DNA of 28,242 nucleotides from an uncultured Bacillaceae bacterium (lineage in GTDB: Bacteria > Bacillota > Bacilli > Caldalkalibacillales > Caldalkalibacillaceae): NCBI GenBank assembly GCA_937967685.1, contig CALBTX010000117.1, positions 1 through 28,242 of the forward strand, read 5' to 3'. The notes below the pieces were generated by a model. It saw only the letters and a list, made by a program, of their open reading frames with translations. It was not told the DNA's origin and did no database searches. The position numbers and the translations under genes were made by a program. Below, one piece after another: positions 22,256 to 28,242 of this stretch. Each line of letters opens with the position of its first letter. Position 1 is the first letter of the stretch.

Positions 22256-22289
22256 GAATAAAAAAACACGCCCTGTCGCAGAGCGTGTT
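22256..22289 (-). terminator. Rho-independent terminator after ysxE
   Basis: On the minus strand AAACACGC and GCGTGTTT form an 8-bp stem, extended in the loop by CTG/CAG pairing, and a run of seven T follows. It lies about 64 bases past the ysxE stop and marks the boundary between the haem/spore locus and the catabolic island. Confidence 0.88.
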
Positions 22290-22352
22290 TGTCGGATCAT
22301 CGCGGACATGAAAGCATGTTTGACTGACTGAATGCATCTATCATTTTTGAGG

Positions 22353-23381
22353 TCACGTTATTTTCAGATCGGTTTGAATGATTTCTCTTACAAATCGGCG
22401 AATGATGCGGGTCAACTCGATTTGCTGTTCAAACTGACGGGCCAAGGCAAACGGATGAACATGATGCTTCGCTTCATAATACTTTTCGACATCCTTAAAC
22501 ACCCGCTCCGGAAACAAAAGATAAATGCCTAGCAACAGCTTTTCTTCACCATGAAGAACAAATTGTTCTTCATAATCCTCCAGCCATTTGAAACCTGTCT
22601 CGACATCCCAATGCGCCGTCGGCTCAATATGTCTTCTGTAAAACAAGGCCAGTTCACGGACGGGAGAGTCCAGGACGGCATGATCAAAATGAATAAAATA
22701 TAACCGGTCATCTTCATGCAAAACATGCTGGCGATGGACGTTACCATGACAAATCACTGCTCGTTGTTCCTGCTTTTTATTCAGTTTCTCCTCCCAAGCT
22801 TGCAAGTAACGCATGGCTTGACGGGCCAGTTCCTTTAAGTATTCAAAATGGGAAACATAGGCGATTTCAAACGGGGACATGAACGGTTTGCCCAGAGCCA
22901 ACTGGCGGTATGCCTGCATCTTTTCCAGCCGATTCTTCCAGCGTCGGCCGATGATTTCCGGTGTCAGCGGGGAAACCGGGGCGGGCTCCTCGTATGCCAG
23001 TGTTAAACGGTGCAAATGGCCAAGCTGACGCAATACTCGCTGAGGCCAATCCTCCCGATACTTCTCCTCAGTCCGGTCATCCACCCAACGGTTGACATAG
23101 TAACAACTGCCTTCTAAATCTATAAACGGATCACCGTATTTACTCGGCTCCAAAGCAAGAAAAGAGGTGTAATGCTGCTGGCGCAAATAACGAAATAAGC
23201 AGTTAAGTAATGTCATCTGAGATGCATTCACCGCTGTCTGTTTCAAGGCATAAATCCCGCGCGTGCATTCTATTTTGCGCACTTTTCCATGCTGTTCGAT
23301 GTGGGTCGGATAAAAATCGTACTCCTGATAGACCATCTGCTCGATTTGTTGTTTTGTCGGCGATGCTTGCAAGGCGATCAT
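22353..23381 (-). CDS. ysxE: CotS-family spore coat protein, YsxE-like
   Basis: The 342-residue protein has the kinase-like (APH/choline kinase) fold of CotS-type spore proteins. It shows an N-lobe with a GIYALKQT strand (lysine in the nucleotide-lysine position) and a catalytic-loop equivalent AVICHGNVHRQHVL, in which the Asp of the usual HGD is replaced by Asn. A FIHFDHAVLDSPVRELALF segment holds the Asp of the DFG-like site. Position is the main argument for the name: in B. subtilis ysxE follows spoVID. The ATG overlaps the upstream stop by four bases (ATGA). It is the last gene before a strong terminator. Probable role is spore coat assembly in the mother cell; true kinase activity is doubtful. 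Confidence 0.87.
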   Translation of the reverse strand: MIALQASPTKQQIEQMVYQEYDFYPTHIEQHGKVRKIECTRGIYALKQTAVNASQMTLLNCLFRYLRQQHYTSFLALEPSKYGDPFIDLEGSCYYVNRWVDDRTEEKYREDWPQRVLRQLGHLHRLTLAYEEPAPVSPLTPEIIGRRWKNRLEKMQAYRQLALGKPFMSPFEIAYVSHFEYLKELARQAMRYLQAWEEKLNKKQEQRAVICHGNVHRQHVLHEDDRLYFIHFDHAVLDSPVRELALFYRRHIEPTAHWDVETGFKWLEDYEEQFVLHGEEKLLLGIYLLFPERVFKDVEKYYEAKHHVHPFALARQFEQQIELTRIIRRFVREIIQTDLKIT

Positions 23382-24382
23382 ACGGAAACGGACTCCTCTT
23401 TTTTCCGATCCAAACGTTCGGCAAACCAGAGATGAATTTGGTCCAGTTTCTCTTGTCTAGCGCACAACCGCACCCATTGTTCAAAACATTCATCTTCCGT
23501 TTCAGCATTTTCCATATATGTGTCGATGACGTCGAAGAAAGCGCGGGGAACGATAAGCTGGGCCAGCAATTCATATTCCTCGGCAATCGACAAACGGACC
23601 TGACGCTCAAAAGCAGCATAAAATCGATTCAACTTTTCGATCGTTCCGTTTTCTTGGACAAACAGGTCTTGTAGAAAACGAGCCAAAGATGCATAACCGA
23701 TGCCCGGCGTATCAGATGGTGGTTCAGTCACACTCAAACCGACACAACCCGTATGCCATATTTGCCACTGAGCAAGCTCAAGATGTGGGAGCGTCAGCAT
23801 AAAGGGCAGAGCATGACCGAACGTTGCTTGCAGCATTCTGGCCCGTGTCAAACGGTGTTCCAAAGATGCCCAGTGGGCCCCAACAAGAGACGAGAAAATC
23901 GTATCCCGTTTGACCAGTTCTTGTTTCCACGCCTGCCGTTTTTTCTCCGTCAATGTTTGGTCCAATGGATGTCGGGAGGATAGATGATCACTAAATGTAT
24001 GCTGAAACGACAAAGAAACGTCTTGAAACACGGCGAACAGCATCCCCGTCAACTCGCCCAGATCTGCCCACTGATCTGCTGATCGCAAACCAACCGATGT
24101 GCCCGACACTTTATCCTGCACAACCAAAAATTGATGCCCGACGGGCACGTACGGTGCCTGTTTACGGGTGCGGATAAAACGGTTCACTTGCCGGAATCCT
24201 TTTTCCGCCAACTGCTCTCTCCAGGCGAATGCCCACCTTAGACGTGCTTCGTCCCGCCAAACGGAGACGATTTTCGTCCCGCAATCCGTTTCCAGAAGGC
24301 AGCCGTGATCGGTGACCGCCGTCTCCCTGATATGAAAATAATATTCTTTGGCGATCACATGGAGCATATCGGCGATCTTCAT
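23378..24382 (-). CDS. Degenerate CotS/YsxE-like protein between spoVID and ysxE
   Basis: I do not recognise this 334-residue protein with certainty. Its length, the N-terminal pattern (an ETDCGTKIVSVW strand resembling the lysine strand of CotS-like proteins but without the expected motif) and its place between spoVID and ysxE suggest a strongly diverged CotS-family paralogue. No HGD or DFD-type motif is seen; where a catalytic loop is expected it reads QWQIWHTGCVGLSV. It begins at the ATG at 24382 behind AGGGGG, ten bases after spoVID, and overlaps ysxE by four bases, so all three are probably expressed together during sporulation. Function would be structural or coat-related by association only. 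Confidence 0.7.
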   Translation of the reverse strand: MKIADMLHVIAKEYYFHIRETAVTDHGCLLETDCGTKIVSVWRDEARLRWAFAWREQLAEKGFRQVNRFIRTRKQAPYVPVGHQFLVVQDKVSGTSVGLRSADQWADLGELTGMLFAVFQDVSLSFQHTFSDHLSSRHPLDQTLTEKKRQAWKQELVKRDTIFSSLVGAHWASLEHRLTRARMLQATFGHALPFMLTLPHLELAQWQIWHTGCVGLSVTEPPSDTPGIGYASLARFLQDLFVQENGTIEKLNRFYAAFERQVRLSIAEEYELLAQLIVPRAFFDVIDTYMENAETEDECFEQWVRLCARQEKLDQIHLWFAERLDRKKEESVSV

Positions 24383-24392
24383 GACAATCCCC

Positions 24393-25853
24393 CTATGGAA
24401 TATACAAAATTTGGCCGGCGTAAACTTGTTCGCTGTCCAGACGGTTGACAAGCACAATTTTTTCCACGGGAACGTCATACCGTTCGGCAATGTCTTCCAA
24501 CGTTTCATTGCGCTGAATGATGCACATTTTCAAGCGCGTAAACCGGGTATCTTCCTCCTCTTCACCGGACATCAATTGGGTGAGAAAACTGGCTGTTTGC
24601 GATGCGTCCTTCTGCTCATTCTCAGACGTTTGAGGCATATTTTCAGACGTCTCCTCTTGCGCCATCCTGTCACTGTTGTCTTCGGCCTTCATTTCGTCTT
24701 GCCGGGTTTCCACTGACTCCGAGGAATCTGTTTCAGGTAAAGCATTGAAATTCGTACGGATAGACGTCTCAAACAGATCAACCACTTTCTCTGCCGACCC
24801 ATCGTTTTTGGCTGTGTTGGCCTCTTCAACCTGCTCTTCCTGCTGGTCTTCCATCTCTTCTTCCTCTGCCTTGTTTCCCTGTGCCGACCTGGATGTTTCC
24901 GCCTGGTCGGCTGGCTTTTCGTCCATCTTCTCATCCTCCGCGGCTTTCCTCTCTTTGGCCGATGCATCCTTATCGGCAGTTGACCGTTGGGCGTCATCGA
25001 CGGAAACGCGTTCTTCTTTCTCGTCTGTTCCTCGGACGGGTTCTTTTTGGTCTGTCGCTCGGACGGTTTCTTCCTGGTCTGTCGCTCGGTCGGCTTCTTC
25101 CCGCTTGTCTTTTCCGGAAAGTGAATCACCCTGCGGTGCTCTGTTTTGATCCCTTTCTTTTAAATCATGCTCAGGAGAGAAACGCTTTTGGTCAGCCGAT
25201 ACAGGCTCTCTGACCCAATCTTCAGACGATGCATCGGCACGGGGCCCATCTTGTTCCTGCCAAAAGGGGTCATCTTCTTCCGTTCCGCGTTGATCCTCTT
25301 TGTCTTTCGAAGCGGATACTTCAAACGAGGACGCTTGAGCAAACTTTTCCAATGCTTGCGATTTCTGTTTTCGGGACGTATTGTCCACGGTTAAACCGTT
25401 TTCCACTCCCCTTAAAGCAATATCAGCCTGAATATCTAGGCGATGACCATCGCTGACCGAATAATCAAATTGCTCAATTTCGACGTGGACGTCGTCTAAC
25501 CGCTGGACTTTCTCTGCGGGTACCGTCACATCAACCGGAAAACGCTTTTCAATCACCCCTTTAAACTCGCTTTGATAAATTTCCTTTTGATCCACTTTCA
25601 GCGGTCTGAATTGCAGTTGCTCCGTCAAAGAACTCGATTCCAGATCAAGAGAGTCATCTTCTACGTCTTCAGTCAAAAACCGACCTGTCAGAACCAAATA
25701 ACCGGTCATATGAACCAGCCGATCCTCCTCTGTCACGCTCACTTCCGGCTCCAGTTCCAAACTGACGATGTTGGCCGCATCGGCATGATGATCAAGCCAA
25801 ACCGATTCTTCTATTTGAAAGCGAATCGGGGACTGTTGCTCTGCAGACATCAT
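24393..25853 (-). CDS. spoVID: Stage VI sporulation protein D (SpoVID), LysM-containing
   Basis: This 486-residue coat-morphogenesis protein directs spore coat encasement in the mother cell in B. subtilis, working with SafA and SpoIVA. An N-terminal beta-rich domain (about 8-150, IRFQIEESVWLDH... RLVHMTGYLVLTG) resembles the SpoVID N-terminus. The middle (about 155-430) is a very acidic, Gln/Lys-rich low-complexity region, including three 9-residue repeats beginning R-A/G-T-D. A C-terminal LysM domain (about 437-486, IIQRNETLEDIAERYDVPVEKIVLVNRL... AGQILYIP) ends the protein. The length is shorter than B. subtilis SpoVID (575). The start ATG follows GGAGG, and a second ATG follows at once. 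A sigma-E-like promoter precedes it. The order hemB-hemL-spoVID confirms the assignment. Confidence 0.95.
   Translation of the reverse strand: MMSAEQQSPIRFQIEESVWLDHHADAANIVSLELEPEVSVTEEDRLVHMTGYLVLTGRFLTEDVEDDSLDLESSSLTEQLQFRPLKVDQKEIYQSEFKGVIEKRFPVDVTVPAEKVQRLDDVHVEIEQFDYSVSDGHRLDIQADIALRGVENGLTVDNTSRKQKSQALEKFAQASSFEVSASKDKEDQRGTEEDDPFWQEQDGPRADASSEDWVREPVSADQKRFSPEHDLKERDQNRAPQGDSLSGKDKREEADRATDQEETVRATDQKEPVRGTDEKEERVSVDDAQRSTADKDASAKERKAAEDEKMDEKPADQAETSRSAQGNKAEEEEMEDQQEEQVEEANTAKNDGSAEKVVDLFETSIRTNFNALPETDSSESVETRQDEMKAEDNSDRMAQEETSENMPQTSENEQKDASQTASFLTQLMSGEEEEDTRFTRLKMCIIQRNETLEDIAERYDVPVEKIVLVNRLDSEQVYAGQILYIP
25005..25088 (-). repeat. Three 27-base direct repeats within spoVID
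   Basis: Codons 256-283 of spoVID encode consecutive units R-A-T-D-Q-E-E-T-V, R-A-T-D-Q-K-E-P-V and R-G-T-D-E-K-E-E-R-V. The nucleotide repeats are nearly identical in the first two units, which suggests recent slippage or duplication in the acidic linker. Confidence 0.85.
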
Positions 25854-25886
25854 CCCTCTCCTCCCACAATGAGACGTTTACGATTA

Positions 25887-25915
25887 TATATATGGGAATG
25901 TCCTTTCGATTATGA
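25887..25915 (-). promoter_or_regulatory. Candidate sigma-E promoter of spoVID
   Basis: On the minus strand TCATAAT (25915-25909) and CATATATA (25894-25887) are 14 bases apart. This fits the mother-cell sigma-E pattern (KMATATT, 13-15 bases, CATACAHT). B. subtilis spoVID is transcribed by sigma-E. The start would lie about 25 bases before the coding sequence. Confidence 0.65.
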
Positions 25916-25927
25916 AAAAAATAACCG

Positions 25928-27226
25928 CTATTTTTCTTCTTCAGCGATGATGGCCAATGCTTTGTCATGGGCCGCAATCGTTTTGTCCAAGTCCTCCTTG
26001 CTGTGGACAATAGAAATAAACATGCCTTCAAATTGAGAAGGAGGAAGATAGATGCCTTCGGCAAGCATCAACTGAAAGTAACGGGCAAAACGCTGCACAT
26101 CGGAACGGCTGGCCTCTGCAAAGTTCGTCACAGGTCCCTCGGTAAAGAAGAAACCGACCATTGAACCGACCCGGTTGATCGTGTGAGGGATGCCGTATTT
26201 CTGAGCGTTTTTGCGCAATCCTTCTTCCAAATAAGCGCCTTTTTCTTCCAACTCCGCATAGCGTTCTCGGGTCATCAATTGCAATGTTTCATACCCGGCT
26301 GTCATAGCCAACGGGTTGCCGGATAACGTGCCTGCCTGGTAAACGGGTCCAAGAGGGGCCACTTGCTCCATGATTTCTTTTTTGCCGCCAAAGGCGCCGA
26401 CTGGCAGACCCCCGCCGATCACTTTGCCGAAACAAGTTAAATCCGGCTTAATATTGAACAAACCTTGGGCACAAGCATAATCCACCCTGAATCCGGTCAT
26501 GACTTCATCAAAGATGAGCACCGAGCCGTATGCTCTGGTGATCTCTCTTAACCCTTCCAGAAAGCCTGAAGCAGGAGGAACGACACCCATATTTCCGGCG
26601 ACAGGCTCCAGAATAACGGCGGCAATGTCCTCCCCGTATCGGTTGAAAACGAGCCGAACACTTTCCAAATCATTGTAAGGAACGGCAATCGTATCAGCCG
26701 TCGTTGATTCGGGAACGCCCGGTGAATCAGGCAACCCTAAAGTGGCGACGCCCGAGCCCGCTTTGACCAGCAAGAAATCGGCATGACCGTGATAGCTGCC
26801 GACAAACTTCACGATCTTGTTTCGCTGCGTATAGCCGCGTGCCACGCGCAACGCACTCATCGTCGCTTCCGTTCCCGAGTTGACCATACGGACGATTTCA
26901 ACACCAGGTACGCGCTCAACAACCGTCTTGGCCAGTTTTGTCTCCATTTCCGTCGGCGCACCGAAACTGGTTCCTTTTTCGGTCACTTGCTTTAAAGCTT
27001 CCACCACTTGAGGGTGGGCATGTCCGGCAATGAGGGGACCCCAGGAAGCCACATAATCAATATATTCATTTCCGTCCAGATCATACACTTTCGAACCTTC
27101 TCCCCGCTCAACATAGACAGGGTTCATGCCGACCGCTTTAAAAGCGCGAACCGGACTGTTCACTCCTCCGGGTATGTATTTTTGTGCTTCTTGAAATGCG
27201 GTTATCGACCGTTGATGTTCATTCAT
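25928..27226 (-). CDS. hemL: Glutamate-1-semialdehyde 2,1-aminomutase
   Basis: The 432-residue PLP enzyme makes 5-aminolevulinate from glutamate-1-semialdehyde in the C5 tetrapyrrole pathway. Family motifs are PGGVNSPVRAFKAVG, DYVASWGPLIAGHAHP, MVNSGTEATMSALRVARG, the gabaculine-region SYHGHAD, LIFDEVMTGFRV and the PLP-binding Lys in CFGKVIGGGLPVGAFGG. The ATG at 27226 is chosen because GGAGGT lies eight bases upstream; it overlaps the hemB stop by four bases (ATGA). An earlier ATG at 27247 lies before that ribosome site. The downstream gap of 74 bases contains only a weak stem with a T-run and the spoVID promoter. Confidence 0.98.
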   Translation of the reverse strand: MNEHQRSITAFQEAQKYIPGGVNSPVRAFKAVGMNPVYVERGEGSKVYDLDGNEYIDYVASWGPLIAGHAHPQVVEALKQVTEKGTSFGAPTEMETKLAKTVVERVPGVEIVRMVNSGTEATMSALRVARGYTQRNKIVKFVGSYHGHADFLLVKAGSGVATLGLPDSPGVPESTTADTIAVPYNDLESVRLVFNRYGEDIAAVILEPVAGNMGVVPPASGFLEGLREITRAYGSVLIFDEVMTGFRVDYACAQGLFNIKPDLTCFGKVIGGGLPVGAFGGKKEIMEQVAPLGPVYQAGTLSGNPLAMTAGYETLQLMTRERYAELEEKGAYLEEGLRKNAQKYGIPHTINRVGSMVGFFFTEGPVTNFAEASRSDVQRFARYFQLMLAEGIYLPPSQFEGMFISIVHSKEDLDKTIAAHDKALAIIAEEEK

Positions 27227-28197
27227 GAACGATGACCTCCCATCCATTTGGCCGCCTCTTTGGCATAATAAGTGAGAATAAGGTCGGCGCCCGCCCGTTT
27301 CAATCCGGTTAAAAATTCCAAAACGACTTCTTGTTCATCAATCCAACCTTGTTTGGCAGCGGCCTTCATCATGGCGTATTCTCCACTGACGTTATAAGCA
27401 GCCAAGGGATAAGGAAATTGATCTTTCAACTCCCTGATAATGTCCATATAAGCCATGGCCGGCTTGACCATGAGCATATCGGCGCCCTGCTCAATGTCCG
27501 CTTGAGCTTCCCTGACCGCTTCCAATCGGTTGGCCGGATCCATCTGGTAGGTTTTCCGATCGCCGAATTGGGGGGCGGAATGAGCCGCATCCCGGAACGG
27601 ACCGTAAAAGGCGGATGCATATTTGACGGCATATGACATGATCGGAATGTGCTCATGACCGGCTTCGTCCAGCCCCTGGCGGATGGCCTGCACAAATCCG
27701 TCCATCATATTGGACGGCGCAATGACATCCGCTCCCGCTTCCGCCTGAGAAACAGCCGTTTTGACGAGCAAATCCAGGGAAGGGTCATTGACAACGTCTC
27801 CATCTTGGACAATGCCGCAGTGGCCGTGATCCGTATACTGGCAAAGACACGTATCGGCCATGACGACCAGTTCCGGAGCGATTTCTTTAATCCGACGGAT
27901 GGCACGCTGGACAATGCCTTCCGGCGCATAGGCTTCAGTGCCCCGGGCATCCTTTCGCTCCGGCACACCGAAAAGAATGATGGAGGAAATACCTAATGCT
28001 TGCACCTCATTGATCTCAGGCGCCAAACGATCGAGTGAATAATGATACACGCCTGGCATGGAGGGCACTTCCTCCTGAACATGCTCCCCTTCAACGACGA
28101 ACAAAGGATAAATCAAATCTTCCACATTCAGTTTCGTTTCGCGCACCAGCTTTCTTAATCCCGCTGTCGAACGCAGACGGCGATGGCGTTCAAACAT
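27223..28197 (-). CDS. hemB: Delta-aminolevulinic acid dehydratase (porphobilinogen synthase)
   Basis: The 324-residue enzyme condenses two 5-aminolevulinates to porphobilinogen. It carries the zinc-type metal site DTCLCQYTDHGHCG (Cys117, Cys119, Cys127) and the two Schiff-base lysines, Lys192 in MSYAVKYASAFYGPFRDA and Lys245 in MLMVKPAMAYMDII. The length is standard. The ATG at 28197 follows AAAGGTGG. It is translationally coupled to hemL. The 45 bases upstream contain no recognisable gene end; hemD would be expected there from the B. subtilis hemAXCDBL order but cannot be confirmed. Confidence 0.98.
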   Translation of the reverse strand: MFERHRRLRSTAGLRKLVRETKLNVEDLIYPLFVVEGEHVQEEVPSMPGVYHYSLDRLAPEINEVQALGISSIILFGVPERKDARGTEAYAPEGIVQRAIRRIKEIAPELVVMADTCLCQYTDHGHCGIVQDGDVVNDPSLDLLVKTAVSQAEAGADVIAPSNMMDGFVQAIRQGLDEAGHEHIPIMSYAVKYASAFYGPFRDAAHSAPQFGDRKTYQMDPANRLEAVREAQADIEQGADMLMVKPAMAYMDIIRELKDQFPYPLAAYNVSGEYAMMKAAAKQGWIDEQEVVLEFLTGLKRAGADLILTYYAKEAAKWMGGHRS

Positions 28198-28242
28198 ATG
28201 CAGACCACCTTTCTAAAGCCAAATATCAGACTAAAGCTTAAA

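Noticed and set aside
22302..22320. ACATG/CATGT small hairpin between ysxE and its terminator
   Set aside because: A five-base stem with no T-run is expected by chance; the real terminator is the stronger stem at 22263-22289.
24676..25149. Ser-rich plus-strand frame opposite spoVID
   Set aside because: It is the complement of the acidic Glu/Asp codons of spoVID and has no motif of its own.

Overview
The window looks like chromosome of an endospore-forming member of the Bacillales, probably a haloalkaliphilic or thermo-alkaliphilic Bacillaceae. The right end carries hemB-hemL followed by spoVID and ysxE, the order known from Bacillus subtilis. Lipoprotein linkers and the SpoVID middle are very rich in Asp/Glu, ribosome binding sites are strong (AGGAGG type), and sigma-A-type promoters and U-tract terminators are recognisable. 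The organism assignment is inference from these traits, not a database match. No rRNA, tRNA, CRISPR, insertion sequence or phage gene was seen.

Layout, left to right. (A) 1-5466, minus strand, open at the left edge: a citrate synthase-family enzyme, a class III CoA-transferase, a crotonase, a hotdog thioesterase and two nearly identical tandem TctC solute-binding lipoproteins, behind a clear promoter with a palindromic operator. (B) 5628-12764, minus: a GntR regulator, a second class III CoA-transferase, an HMG-CoA lyase-like enzyme, a complete tripartite tricarboxylate transporter (tctC, tctB, tctA) and a SAM methyltransferase, ending in a terminator. (C) 12839-17655, minus: a GntR regulator, a LarA-type (nickel-pincer) racemase homologue, a D-2-hydroxyacid dehydrogenase, a repeat-filled gap, a fumarylacetoacetate hydrolase-family enzyme and a nitrilase-family amidohydrolase. 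(D) 17829-20129, plus, divergent from C: a short GntR protein with a degenerate effector domain and an IlvD/Edd-family dehydratase. (E) 20201-22161, minus: a GntR regulator and an L-2-hydroxyglutarate oxidase-type flavoenzyme. (F) 22256-28197, minus: hemB, hemL, spoVID, a degenerate CotS-like gene and ysxE, closed by a terminator.

A to E read as a 22-kb organic-acid catabolic island beside a conserved haem/sporulation locus. My model is that TctABC-type systems import carboxylates. The CoA-transferases activate them, the crotonase and HMG-CoA lyase-like enzyme hydrate and cleave the CoA esters, and the citrate synthase-family enzyme condenses the acetyl-CoA (or propionyl-CoA) produced with oxaloacetate. 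C to E would handle 2-hydroxy and polyhydroxy acids by racemisation, oxidation, dehydration and hydrolysis. Substrates are not determined by the sequence.

Regulation is unusually visible. Three full FCD-type GntR genes and one reduced GntR gene lie within 10 kb. Inverted repeats overlap the candidate promoters of A, B, C/D and E. The most striking is a 17-bp TGGTCNGACCA-type palindrome between C and D, where two divergent promoters overlap so closely that they should exclude each other.
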